Below are positions 49,547 through 61,549 of a stretch of DNA of 64,000 nt, one piece after another. The stretch comes from Castanea sativa (Eukaryota; Streptophyta; Magnoliopsida; Fagales; Fagaceae). Position numbers and translations under genes: made by a program. The DNA lies in assembly GCF_040712315.1 (NCBI RefSeq), contig NC_134015.1, positions 9,816,945-9,880,944 of the forward strand, written 5' to 3'. The notes beneath the pieces are model-generated. The model was not told the DNA's origin, did not search any database, and saw nothing but the letters and a program-made list of their open reading frames with translations. Each line of letters opens with the position of its first letter. The first letter of the stretch is position 1.

Positions 49547-50122
49547 CTATGAAGCACGGTGCGTTTTGAGACTCGGTTGCGGGTGCGGGACTCGGCAATT
49601 AAAAAATTATTAAAAATATTTTTATTTATATTTTCTATATATTTTTATTATTAAAATATTCTTAAAAAACATATTACTATGCCTTGAATCACAAAACAAA
49701 GAAAGAAAAAAGCAAGAAACACAAAACAAAACACAAAACCAAAAAGAAAACACAAAAGAAGCAATAAATATTCAAAATAAAATTGAGGAATGACAGATTT
49801 AGGGTGTTTGGGTCTCATTTCAGAGCCGATTTCGGCTGTTCCGGCAAGATTCAAGGCCGATTTCGGCATGTTTCGGCCGTTTCGGTATGTTTCGGCCGTT
49901 TCGGTGGCCGGCCGATACGACCCGATTCGGCCCGAATCGGCGCGAATCGAAGCCGAGTCGGCGTGATTCAAGCCGCGTCGGTGCGAGTCGGCTGAAAAAA
50001 AAAAAAAAACACGTGGCAGACGCGGCCCGATGCGGCACCTACGTGCGAGTAGCGGTGTCCCTCACGCGTCGGACGCGGGTGCGGCACCTCTGGCGCCGCG
50101 TCTGTGCATCCTAGGTGGTTAT
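49539..50122. mobile_element. GC-rich hAT-like non-autonomous element 1
   Basis: The element (49547-50114, 568 bp) starts ctatgaagcacgg and ends cgtctgtgcatcctag; the ends are imperfect inverse complements (ctaTgaAgcacg versus ctaGgaTgcacg). It is flanked by the 8-bp direct repeat gtggttat (49539-49546, 50115-50122), the hAT target length. The layout is a GC-rich head, a 250-bp AT-rich centre, then about 250 bp of CpG-rich 'ttcggccgtttcgg / gccgatacgg' text. It has no transposase. It shares its sequence with the element at 51518-52127. Confidence 0.8.
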
Positions 50123-50130
50123 AAGAAAGT

Positions 50131-50170
50131 GTATGTATGTATGTATCTATATACATACATACATACATAT
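50131..50170. repeat. (GTAT)n/(ATAC)n perfect palindrome
   Basis: Four GTAT-type units are followed through a short ctata centre by four ATAC-type units, an almost perfect 40-bp inverted repeat able to form a hairpin, right beside the hAT-like element. Confidence 0.8.
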
Positions 50171-51509
50171 TTGTCAACCACCAGATTTTTGCTAGAGCAC
50201 GTCATAAAGCTGAACTTTTTTTTTTTGGGTAAAAAGCTGAACTATTTCTGGCCTTTGCAGTTTTCCTTGTTAGTCTGTGTGTAGACTAGACTGTCTATGA
50301 CACTTATATCTTCCTCTTATGATTCAGTAAAGTAAAATTAGATTTTTTTTTTCCTTCTCAATATCTTACAAAATCATACAATGATATTGTACATATAGGT
50401 AATGAACTTCCTTCTTGATTCATTTCATTGATATTGTACATTACCATTAAAGAAATGTGAAAGCATAAAAGACCCCCTCCTCCCCCAAGTTAATAAATTG
50501 CATACTGCGCCCAAGGAATATAGCCTTCATTACTTATTTGTGCCTTGAATTATCCAAAATGGTATCTAGAGATGTGAAATTTCTGATTACTGAGCATTTG
50601 GAGCATCCGATTATTATAAATTCAAATATCCTCAATTCTCATTAGGAGGTCAAACCAAGGACCTATGGAAGTCAGGGTAGCCCCGTCCCCATCGGCATTT
50701 TTATCTAGTTTTAGGCTCTCAATACTTCTGTTATAGGTTATAATGAAATGAATTTGCAGCTTTTCTTCTACAATCCTGACTTATGGTGGCCGAACAGTAT
50801 GGGAAAACAGTCCTTGTACAATGTCCATATTACTGTTGATGTAAAGGGATATGGAGAATCTGATGCTAGGAGCCATCTATTTGGCTTCCGAAAAATTAAG
50901 AGCCATATTGATAGTGCCACAGGTGGAAAGTATTGCTTCATATGCCTTCTAGAACATTTTACATAGGTTTTTATTATGATATATTTTTTTTTGATAAGTA
51001 GGTTTTTATTATGATATTATGATATATAGTCTATAAAATTTGATTTACAGGTTGTTCAAGGTCAATGGACAGCCTATCATTATCCATGGTGGTAATTAGA
51101 TATTGTCAGATGGGTTACTATGTTTTTCAGAGGAACGTTATGAAACCGACATCAAGTTTCATGCCGATATGCATTTTAATATGATTCGCTGTTGGGGTGG
51201 TGGATTGGCTGAGAGGACAGAATTTTATCATTATTGTGATATTTATGGACTTTTGGTGATCTCTCTCTCTCTCTCTCCCCTATTTGTGTGTGTGTTGTGA
51301 GTGTGATCAATTATAGAGGGTGTATGCAAAATAGAAATAGAAATATTGAACAAACAATCACACAGGGAACATAGAGATAGAGACTTACATGGTTCAGATT
51401 TAGACATATGTCCAAATGGCGGGCATTGAGAAGAAAAATTTACTAACAAGGGTGACTACAATAGTTGCACAAAACAAAACCCTATATACACCCAACGAGC
51501 TCTTTCTTA

Positions 51510-52135
51510 CTAATAACCTATGAAGCACGGGTGCGGGTGCGGGTATGGGTGCGGGTGCGGGTGCGGGACTCGGCAATTTTTGAAAAAAGTGGGTGCGGGT
51601 GCGGCGGGACTCGGCAATTAAAAAATTATTAAAAATATTTTTATTTATATTTTCTATATGTTTTTACTATTAAAATATTCTTAAAAAACATATTACTAAT
51701 TTACTATGCCTTGATTCACAAAACAAAGAAAGAAAAAAGCAAGAAACACAAAACACAACACAAAACCAGAAAGAAAACACAAAAGAAGCAACAAATATTC
51801 AAAATAAAATTAAGGAAGGATAGATTTAGGGTTTTTGGGTCTCATTTAGAGCCAATTTCGTCTGTTGCAGCCTGTTTCGAGGCCTGTTTCGGCCGTTTCG
51901 GTCACCGGCCGATACGGCCCGATACGGCCGAAACAGCCCGATTCTGGCCGAATCGGCCCGAATCTGCTCGAATCGGCGCCGCGTCGGCGGGAAAAATAAG
52001 ATGCCGCGTGGCTGACGCGGCCGGACGCCGCACCGACGCGCGAGCAGCGGCGTCCCTCGCGCGTCGGCAAGTCCCGCCTCGTCGGACGCGGGTGCGGCAC
52101 CTCCGGTGCCGCGTCCGTGCATCCCAGCTAATAAC
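51510..52135. mobile_element. GC-rich hAT-like non-autonomous element 2
   Basis: The element (51518-52127, 610 bp) has the same ends as element 1 (ctatgaagcacggg ... ccgtgcatcccag) and is flanked by the 8-bp repeat ctaataac (51510-51517, 52128-52135). EBM1 at about 18665-18682 reads 'ctttcttaataataacaaatattatgg' with no insert, giving the empty site. It begins with four or more 'gggtgc' units and ends in CpG-dense DNA. The two frames it opens (51711-52166) are by-products of the missing stop codons. Confidence 0.85.
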
Positions 52136-54389
52136 AAAGATTATGGCTACAAAGTTGGTTTGGTGACTTTTTGTGGAGACTACCTAACCAAATAGGACTA
52201 GGTAATACTATTTGCTTTCTCTTACACAATAAGAAGATGAAAAACAAACCATACCAAAGTCAGCAACTGTTTTTAGTGGACATGTAAGGGTTGAGTTCGA
52301 CATCAAGAGAAAAAGTAAGGAAAGTTAGAAGTTGATGGACATAGTTGGGTCTAAACCATTTGGCTTAAGCTGTTTGAGTGGTACCCCAATATATATCAAT
52401 AGGTACCTCAATATATATCTATTGGCTCTTGTTGGAACCCAGGGACACTTCTCATCCCAAAAAATTGGTATTAGAGTTATGGTTCAACTTTTGGTTCGAA
52501 ATTTTAAATGTTTGTTGTCTATTAAATTTTTTTTTTGGGAATGAGTGTCTTGGTGTTGATGTGGTTGGTGTGAATTTGGTTATTGCTGCATTTGATGCAA
52601 CTCTTGTATGCACTCTTTGGATTTGCTAATGAGTCACACGCAGTGGGAAGCTAGGATGATGTGGTAGAGGCTCACATGGGAGGGGGAGGTCTATTGTGAG
52701 TGCATGTGTGAGGGTTGAGTCCCATTTAGAGAAAAAGTAAAGAAAATGAAGAGTTGATATATATACTTGGGTGCAAACCTATTGGATGAAGCTTTTGAGA
52801 TAGAATGATGTCCCTATATATATATATATATATCAATGGGAGGTTGGTGGGTTGGTAAATTGGGACAAATCTTGGAACATCAAAATTTTCAGATTCACCA
52901 AAATTTGTATGCTTTATACTGAGGGTATTGTCACAGGATGCTTGCAGCGTAAGATGCTGGGAATGCCAAGAAAGTGTTCTAGAGTAAGCTTTATAATTGA
53001 AAAAAGCTTGTTAAATTACAAATTCTCCCAAAAACTTAAGCTATTGAGATATGGTAAAAATTTAATAATTTAACCACATATTTCTAACACTCTCATGTGT
53101 GGGCTCAAACTCCCTTTTATAAGGTGTGGCCCAACCCATGAGATTTTAAATGGAAGATTGAGTGGATGAGCATGGATCAAATTCAAAACCTCCTGCTCTG
53201 ATACTATCTTAAATAACTGATTCTTCTAAAAGTTTAAGCTACTGGAATATGGTAAATTTAATTATTTAACCGCATACTTCTAACAAAGCTAACAACTATA
53301 ATCTGCAGTACTTTCCCAAGAATGATGGTGTTCTTGTAACCATATAAATTGATGATATGTTAATCATTGAAATCAGTTCCATTATGAAAGTTACCATAAA
53401 TTGTGGCATTGTTGATTTTATAATGCTTTTGAAAATTATTAGGGTATTTATTTTCTTTGACCTAAATTGTCCATAGAGCTTTTACCCTCGACTGTAGAGT
53501 ACTAACATAGTGGCAATAGCGTGTCACAAGCAAAATTTATTTCCTTTCTTCTAAGTGTCAAAATTTGATTTTAAAACAGGCATAACTGATGTTATAAGAA
53601 CAAGTTAAGACATGAGCAAACCTATGCTTGCGAGACAATTCTTTATTTTCTTTGGTACAAGTTAACACTTCTTGATTTCTAATTTCTCAGGTCAGCTACA
53701 TGGATTATTACTACCATCATTATCATTTGACCTTGATCTCTATTTCAGGCTATATGCCCTGTTAGAAAATTGTTTATTTTATCTTTTCTTACTGCCTCTG
53801 CCTTAGACCTCATATATTTCTAGCCCCTTCTTGTTCTCGAAAGCTTTGAAATATAAATAAAGAACTCTTTACTAGTCAGCTCAGTGTTTTTTGTCTACAT
53901 AATTAAAAATTGTCTTAATCAAATTGTCTATATCTTCTCCTCAAAGCTACGTCTAGATTTTAGTGAATACATTTATTCTGTATTCTATCTGTTATTGCCA
54001 TTATCAATGATTTAACTAAATTATTTAGGATAATGGCTTTGTTGAGTTCAGTTGTATTTCTTACTTGCCATTAACATATTTCAGTATCGTTTTTCTCAAA
54101 AAATTTATTTGACATTGTCTGCTGTTTTGTATATTGCAGCTGGAGCCTTTGGTACTTTTAATTTTGGTACACTTGTTTATTTAGTAACTGAAGCTTTAAA
54201 ATGTTCCTACCAGAGTGAACTTTGCATTGCATTATTTCGAAAGATTTATTCTTCTGAGACCCAGGCCTATCCACAGGGTTAAACATGGCTCAAGGCTAAC
54301 CAAACCTAAGGATTCCAATATTCTAAGTTATTTCAGTATTAAATTACTCTAGTATAACTTGGTCCATATGGCTGATTTGATTTTTGTAG
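52136..54389. other. large EBM2 intron, collinear with EBM1
   Basis: It is aligned to 18680-20899 with small indels and a TA run at 52819-52834. It keeps a polypyrimidine/AG acceptor (tttttgtag at 54381-54389). No independent gene is present. Confidence 0.5.
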
Positions 54390-56480
54390 GTGTGGCAAGA
54401 GTTTTGGAGTACTGAAGACGTTGAAATGGTGACAAATGGTCCCCTGGATCATGATCTTCTGTTGCTATGTGCAAGAGACACTGTCAAGCTTCTGAGGAAC
54501 CATCCGAGTCTTGCTCTTTGGGTAGGTGAAAATGAGCAAGTTTCACCAGATGACATCAACAAAGATTTGGAAAATGTCCTGAGACTAAATTCTTCTTTCA
54601 AAAACTCCAATGAAATCAGCAAATCTTCTGAAGATTTATCTGCAGTGTCAAAAGATCCTAGCCAATATTTTGATGGTACACATGTTTACATCCAAGGACC
54701 TTTGTGGGATGGATTAGCATATGTAAGGGGGGCTTCACTGATGGCCCTTATGAAATCCGAAATCCTGAAGCATTTTTTAAGAATGATTTTTACAGCCATG
54801 GATTCAATTCTGAGGTTGATTTTGTCAGGATGGCTGTTGCATATTGCATATACTATCAGAGCAAGAATGTCTCAAGAAGGCTGGCAGATTCCGATGTTTA
54901 AGCAACTTCCTAGTGGGTACACAGAAGAAGTTCCTACCCATATGGGAATAACATAAATGCATTCCCTATTCAAAGCCAAAAAAAAGTGTTGATCAGATTG
55001 AACTTTGTGGAACCCCAAAGGATCTTGATGATTTTTGTTTAGAGGTAAATCAAAATTTTCTATAGCTATTCTAGATGCCCATTGGGTTTTTTTTTTTTTT
55101 TTGGGTGCTGACCTAACTTGAAATGATCATCAAGCTTAATTGGCTAACTACATTCAATTTAGAGCTCTGCTGGAGGACCGGACTTCCCATAAATACACTA
55201 GTCCTGATTTGGAAGGCACAGAACTCTTGTACTGGTCTTAGTGGTCAGTTAAATGATCATCTTTAACACCAAACGGCAGGTTTCTATGGCTGTTGCTGTG
55301 CTGCAGAACCAATCCATGTCCTGCTGAATCTGGCTACATATTTTATAGAGGTAATTTCTAAACTTTAATATCTGATGAATTGTTTTCATAGAACACGTAT
55401 TGAGCCTGAATAATCTTTTGAATTCAATAAAGAAAATTGATATATATTTTTTGACATAACAAAATAAAATGTTAATAAAAAAAAATCTAGTAAAAATGCT
55501 CATAGCTGATTTTTTTTTTTTTTTGTATGTGTGGGTTGACAAGAGCAGGGGGTGGTTGAAATGCTTAAATTTGTGTTTCTTAAACCAAATAATATTTCAA
55601 AAGGGTGCACATATGAAACTATTGCATTTTACTCAAAGACATTCTTCGTACTTGATGCTATTTAAAATGATCCCATCCAGAGATGGTATGTAACATCACA
55701 ATTGTTTTCTGAATCTGCCATCAGCAAATTGTCAATACTACGTCTGAGGAACTGTCTAACATAGCTATTGAAGCCTTGGTCTAGGATCTAGAAGGTACAT
55801 TTCCATACTACAAAGTTTTTGAAAATCTCTCTGCTTCGGCCAAAAAAACAGTACCCATAGTTTAGAGGAAGTATCCAAAGTCTAAAAACCCAAAGCTGGT
55901 CTACTTCCTTCTCAAACTCTACCACACATCAGACTATGCTATTTTATCTAGGAAATTTTACTGGTTGCATCTATTTGGTGGAGATTACAAGCTGCTGGAG
56001 CCACACAGAACGTAAAAAAAACCCTCAAGATTTACATCCAAGGTTTTCATCAAAGGTTCACTTATGAAATTGAAATGTGTGTTGAAAATGTGGCCAAGAA
56101 AGCTGACTCTAAAAGTTTAACCTATATGAACAAATAAAGTAAGAGCTTTTTTATTAAAGAATAGCCAACCCAAGTGTACTGGAAATGTATTACAGTGGCA
56201 AAAATTTAGAACCCAAATTACAATGATAAACTAGAACGGGGAGGGATAAAGAAGAGCAAGAAGGTAAGATTATGCTCCATTCAAGGAGAGTATGAAAGAA
56301 AAAGGACTTTATATGAAGGATCGACTGTTCGAGAATTCTTCCTGTTCATTACTTAGACAACTATTTCTCGCTGGTGTCCGGCTACGTTATTCCCATTAAG
56401 ATCACTTTTAAGGTCCCTCCAGGTGTCCCGCCTTGAGTTTCGCTTCATGGCTAGAATTACCATGACTGTCCATTAAGCTG

Positions 56481-58402
56481 GGTAAAAAATACTCTTTTAA
56501 TGTTGTTTGAAACCTTGTGGAAGTATAAAATCTATTGAGGTCAAGCTTTACAGAGGAAATCATTATCACAAGTTCTCGGAATTCTTGGAAATAAATTTCC
56601 AACTTTTACATACTTAATTGTCCTTTTTTGCATCGAGAAACATTTTTACTTAAAGTTGCACCAATGACACCAGGAATGAAGCAGCTAAATAAATTGAGAG
56701 AACCTTCTATATTTCTGCCAATGTTATTTAGTTCTTCTTAGATGAAATACCTTCAAAATTTTAATATATGGTGTTGACTTCGTGTGTAAATAATTTGTTG
56801 AGATGGACCTTTTTATCATTTGCTTGCTTTTTATGTGTGTGCTCTCTTATTACTTTATGTCTTGATTAAGGGGACTAGGGAGTGATGGAATGAGAGAAAG
56901 ATACAGCGAGGAAGGGCGTTTATTCAATTAAAAAAAAGGGTAAGGGATGAGTGAAAGAAATGCATATGAATTTAGTTTGTTTAGCAAACTGAGAATTGGA
57001 CTTTGAATTTGGATGTTTTTAAATCTAAAGTATAAAATTCTATATAATTTTTGAATTGTCCTTTTTTGTTAACATAAACAATAGAAATCAATATTATAAA
57101 TTTCAAAACTAAAATTTTGAGTAAATTCCAACTCAAAAATCATCTAAATGTAATACAAGAGATAAAATTTCATTTATGTATAACCTAGAAAGAGATGCAT
57201 AAAGAAATCTTATCAATGAATGAGAAAAATTAATGTTAGTATGGACATGTTTGAAAAAAAAAAAAAAAAAAATCAGAAGAGGAAAAGAAATAGGAAATGT
57301 TACTAAGAAGATTTAACTCCAAGTTGACAAGGAAGCATAAATGCCTTGCTTGCTTATTTTGTTTCTTCTTTCTTTTGTTTTCTTTTGTGTTGGAGGAAGT
57401 ATTTCTTCTTTGCACAATGACATGATAATCTATTGAGTTGGACAAGGTATATTTTCTTTGGCACAATGGCTTGATAATCCTATATATATAGTAGAAGTTA
57501 TAAATGGTTTTCATATGAACTTAGCCTTAAAAAATTCGATACAAAAAATAACTTGGAAGCTTCTCAAGGTGTGTTTCGAAGTCAAAATTGGATTCTTCTT
57601 ATTGTAAGTTTTTAATGTTGCCTACATAAATTTGTTCATATGTATGTGTGTTTTTGTATTGGTATTCATAAACAATAGTTACTTTGCGTACTTAAAATTT
57701 GTCATATAAATGTTAAATGTAGTAAGATTATATTGCACTTGTCGCTATATTTTTATGAGATATATTACTCTAAATGGTTTGGTTTATGTTACATTTGATG
57801 CAATTTTTATAAATAGTGTATCACTCAACTTTTTTTGTACCTCATTATTTTCTTGAATCACGTTTTTATTTAATATCTATTACAAGTCAATCACTCGCAA
57901 GATTTTCAAATAATTAGTTGCCATTTATTGTTAAATTTATAAGGTAGCTGTTTGCTATATTTAAGAATGCAAAAAATTATAATCGCTCTTCATAGATTAG
58001 TGAGCTTTTGATGGCTAATCACCTTGATATTCGAAAAGAACAATAGATCAACTTAATATTTGATAAGCATGATAATTGGAGAAAGAAAATTAGTCTAACA
58101 ATGGGATTAACAAACTATTATTATGGGAAAAAAAACTATTGAGGAATATAACTTCAGTAAAAGTTTCCGAACAGTCTAACTCGAACCAATTTTTATCAAA
58201 TATTTGTTTTGTCCTTTATTAGTACTAAAGTAGTTTACATTTGTTCTCAAACATTACCAAACACTTTTCCACCCTATTTATCACATGTGGGGAAGAGAGG
58301 AGTTGAACATAAGAACATGTACTAGTACCATCGACTACCGAGCTAAAAAAATTCTTGGCAAAATATTAATATACATAAATGTTAAGGAGTTATAGACTTA
58401 GC

Positions 58403-58468
<66 letters not shown>

Positions 58469-59342
58469 AATGAAAAAACATCATCATGTTGCATTTTTCA
58501 TTGTATAATTGGATTAATAGAACCAACCTAGCATGAGGTTTACATAAAACTCTAAAAGACTTTACTCTTTCATTTTTGTATCCCCATGCCACCTTTACTA
58601 CTAAACTTTCTCCCGTAGATTTTGTTGGATTAACTTTGTTGTTATGAGTTTTAATTGATAATCTAGGTTGAGTAAAAGCTTGCATAAAGAAGTAACAATA
58701 TATAAATATGAAGGCAAACTTAGTTGCACTATTTACTTATATATTGAATAAGGCAAAAATAGATATGTGTTAGATGATTTTAAATAAATGACAACGATTT
58801 ATGTAAACAAGAAAAAAAAAAAAGTAAAAAAACAAATTCTATTTTTCTAATAACAAGAATGGAGGATCAATTAAAAACATAGTTTGAATTTTTGTTGTGC
58901 AAACATTCTTACCATTTTATTTCTAACTTTTAGATGCATTCCGTTTATTTTTTAATGAATCACGTTTATTTTTGATGAAATCAAGTAAAGTAAATCCTAT
59001 TTACACAATACATTTATTCTTTCCCCAAAAAAATATATAATTCACTTTAATTTTTAATGAAAATCAATAAAAAGAATTCCAATCAATACAGTAGTTTTTA
59101 CGCCTTTCACTGTTCACATTAAAAATAAACAATACCTGGTACCCAACAAAAATAAATAGCCACGGGCCACACCCAAGCCCAAGGCCTTTAATTTAAAGAA
59201 CATTCATGATCCAACTCCTACGAACCTGTTGTGCTGAGTCACGCCCAAATCCCGCTTTTTATTTATTTTTTTACTTTTTACATTCAATTTCTAATTTTAA
59301 TTCATTGAGAGCCATAAAAAGTAAAAACAAATGAAATTGCTG
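56481..59342. other. EBM2-DC1-3 intergenic region
   Basis: The region is collinear with 23421-26471 of copy A. A long (TA)n at 58407-58462 sits where copy A (about 25500) has 'aaaaaaatataaatatttg', so the expansion happened after duplication. No gene was recognised. Confidence 0.55.
58407..58462. repeat. (TA)n microsatellite
   Basis: About 27 perfect TA units. Confidence 0.95.
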
Positions 59343-59350
59343 CTATATAT
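59343..59350 (+). promoter_or_regulatory. probable TATA element of DC1-3
   Basis: ctatatat precedes tcaactcaaagaaaaaag, the same context as the DC1-1 element, about 300 bp before the ATG. The copy A version is longer by an AATATAT insertion or this one is shorter by a deletion. Confidence 0.45.
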
Positions 59351-59643
59351 TCAACTCAAAGAAAAAAGAAGCAATTCTCATCACTCTCTCTCTCTCTTTA
59401 TTTTATTTTTTATTTTTATTTTTTATCATTTGGATTCGCCCAGGCTCCCCAACCCTTTCTTTCTATTCTACGTATTATTAATATTTATGCCCTTTTTTTC
59501 TTATTATTATTTATTTTATTTTTATAAACAATAAAGAAATTTGATGATGATGATGATATGTCTGACATTGTGATTGTGACTGTCACGTTGCTTTGCATGT
59601 CTTGTCATACAATTAAATAAATAAAGAAGATAGATTAGATTAG

Positions 59644-61287
59644 ATGGAGCAGCAGCAGCACCAACTTCAACATTTTATCCATCCCAATCATCCCTTGCTC
59701 TTCAATCCTGACGACGACAAAAGAGGATATCGTTGTTGGGGGTGCGACGAACCAGTTTATGGTCCTAGCTACAGTTGTAAAGAATGCTGGCCATACTACA
59801 CACATCACAAATCATGTGCGGAACTACCCCTTGGGTTGCACCATCCCTTCCACCCAATCCATCCTCTTATTCTCTTTCCTCCATGGAGATATGAAGACAA
59901 TGAAATTTACAAATGCGAACTCTGCAAAGAATATAAAGGTGAACACACTTATCGGTGTTCCCGTTGCGACTTCAACCTTCACATCACATGCGCTTCTTTA
60001 GCCCCCACCACCATGGAACCTAAATTCCACCACCACCCATTGACCCCCTTTTGGAAGTGGATCACCTTCACCTGTGACCTTTGCGGCAAAGAAGACAAAG
60101 GTGTGCCCTATCAATGTCATCTATGCGGTTTCTGGATTCATGGAAGATGTTCTATTTTCCCTCACAAAGTCAAAGTCGTGCGTCACAAGCACCTCCTCCA
60201 CCTCACCCATTCTTCTCTTGAATTCCATCCATCTGACTCCCGATTTTGTCAAATCTGTGTTCTAGAGGTGGACACATGCTATGGGCTTTACTATTGCTCC
60301 AGATGTGATTTCGTTGCCCACCTCAATTGTGCTATGAGAAACAAGGAGAATATAAATTTGCAAGAATTTAAAGATGAGGATGAAGGTTCAGAGCTCAATG
60401 AATCGGTTGACTCAACTTACAAAGTCAAAAAATACCACATGAGGGAGGATGGAATTCAAATAGCTACAGAAATCAAACACTTCAGTCATGAGCATGACTT
60501 AATGCTTACCGAGCAGCTTCTAAAAGACCAAAAATGTGATGGGTGCGTAAGAGCCATTCTCTCTCCGTTTTATAGTTGCGTAAAGTGCAGCTTCTTTCTT
60601 CATGAATCTTGTGCTAATTTACCCAAAAAAAAGCGACACCCACTTCATCAACACCCACTATCCTTGCTCCCAATGAAACCAAGTAAGGATTTTAGGTGTT
60701 ATGCCTGTCATCATAAATGCAATGGCTTCACTTATTCGTGTGAGACATGCCGTTTTAGACTTGATGTTCAATGTAGTATGATCTCAGAAATCCTTACCCA
60801 CCCTGGTCATGATCACAGACTTACTCTCTCTAGTGTTGAATCTTCTCAGAATTGTAGTTGTTGTGATTCTAGAACTTATCCAATATTCCGTTGTACCACT
60901 TGTGCATTTGCTTTGGACTTCAGATGTGCTACACTACCACATTCTACAAGATACAAACAACATGAGCATCCCTTTGCTCTCAGTTATAGAGCTGAAGATA
61001 ATTCTAGTGAATATTATTGTGATATATGTGAAGAAAAAATAGAGTCAAAGTATTGGTTTTACTACTGTAAGGATTGCAGTTATCTTGCTCATCCAAAATG
61101 TATTATTGGGAAATACCCAAATTACAAGTTTGGAGGTACTTACACATTTGACTGTCACTCCCACCCTCTTACTTTCATTGAGGAAACTAAGGACCACCCT
61201 CGATGTAACAAATGTAATGATTCTTGTGAAAAGTTTATCTATCAATGTGCTCAGTGTAATTTCTACATCCACAAGAGTTGTTTATAA
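59644..61287 (+). CDS. DC1-domain (Cys/His-rich C1) protein, full length, 547 aa
   Basis: This is a single-exon, fully open gene with about nine DC1 modules at residues 16-58, 73-116, 128-169, 182-229, 281-323, 334-377, 390-428, 441-486 and 506-546. Each has a His pair, two or three C-x2-C pairs and a closing H-x2/4-C (for example CDLCGKEDKGVPYQCHLC ... HGRC). An acidic linker (NLQEFKDEDEGSELNE) separates modules four and five. These zinc-coordinating modules resemble C1 domains but lack proven lipid binding; plant members are tied mostly to stress responses. There is no signal peptide or transmembrane segment, so it is probably cytosolic or nuclear. The start is set by the conserved MEQQQHQLQHF shared with DC1-1 and by the in-frame absence of earlier ATGs. 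The promoter block is shared with DC1-1. It is the best candidate for the functional member of the three. Confidence 0.9.
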   Translation: MEQQQHQLQHFIHPNHPLLFNPDDDKRGYRCWGCDEPVYGPSYSCKECWPYYTHHKSCAELPLGLHHPFHPIHPLILFPPWRYEDNEIYKCELCKEYKGEHTYRCSRCDFNLHITCASLAPTTMEPKFHHHPLTPFWKWITFTCDLCGKEDKGVPYQCHLCGFWIHGRCSIFPHKVKVVRHKHLLHLTHSSLEFHPSDSRFCQICVLEVDTCYGLYYCSRCDFVAHLNCAMRNKENINLQEFKDEDEGSELNESVDSTYKVKKYHMREDGIQIATEIKHFSHEHDLMLTEQLLKDQKCDGCVRAILSPFYSCVKCSFFLHESCANLPKKKRHPLHQHPLSLLPMKPSKDFRCYACHHKCNGFTYSCETCRFRLDVQCSMISEILTHPGHDHRLTLSSVESSQNCSCCDSRTYPIFRCTTCAFALDFRCATLPHSTRYKQHEHPFALSYRAEDNSSEYYCDICEEKIESKYWFYYCKDCSYLAHPKCIIGKYPNYKFGGTYTFDCHSHPLTFIEETKDHPRCNKCNDSCEKFIYQCAQCNFYIHKSCL

Positions 61288-61549
61288 AAAGGACAAATGT
61301 GTTTTTATTTTATACTAGATGTAGTCCACGTAAGTTTTGGTGCATGGAATTCATCAAATGACAATGCAGTAATTCTATTCAATGCTCTTTCTTGGCATCA
61401 TGGTTCAAATATAATTTAAATACATTGTACCAACTCATGCTTGTTTGTGTGTGGTTGTACCCTGCCTTGTCCACTTCTGTTAGAAACAATTAGCTTGCTG
61501 ATAATAGGACTTTTCAGTTTTCAATGTTTTATGATATTACAATGTTTAG

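Larger units (their letters stand above)
48425..56480 (+). pseudogene. EBM: mannosylglycoprotein endo-beta-mannosidase pseudogene, copy D
   Basis: The leader (48425-48700) runs straight into the middle of the HPDGQNL exon (48722-48806), so the first exons are deleted. Remnants follow: 48976-49034 (GKDVATQYVLGWDWMAPIR, intact), 50740-50940 ([20 protein letters not shown]), 51050-51257 ([10 protein letters not shown], but TAG for Trp at 51097-51099), 54390-55045 ([25 protein letters not shown], with Asn-Glu), 55143-55350, 55700-56130 and 56330-56470 ([13 protein letters not shown] with TAG). The RDRNTCIWDE and VKIIDPHL exons of copy A are absent. A TAA (54949-54951) in WEYHKY and the KYT frameshift near 55200 are shared with copy A. 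Two GC-rich hAT-like elements sit in its introns. It is dead. Confidence 0.85.

Noticed and set aside
49651..52166. Arg/Ala-rich ORFs on both strands in the GC-rich blocks
   Set aside because: High CpG content removes stop codons in all frames; the blocks have transposon ends and 8-bp target duplications, so the frames are by-products.
54390..54956. 188-codon ORF as a new gene
   Set aside because: It is the largest remaining open exon of EBM2; its last third is out of the original frame after a one-base loss near 54725.
571..58462. TA and GA repeats as a CRISPR-like or centromeric array
   Set aside because: They are simple dinucleotide microsatellites with no spacer structure and no higher-order monomer.
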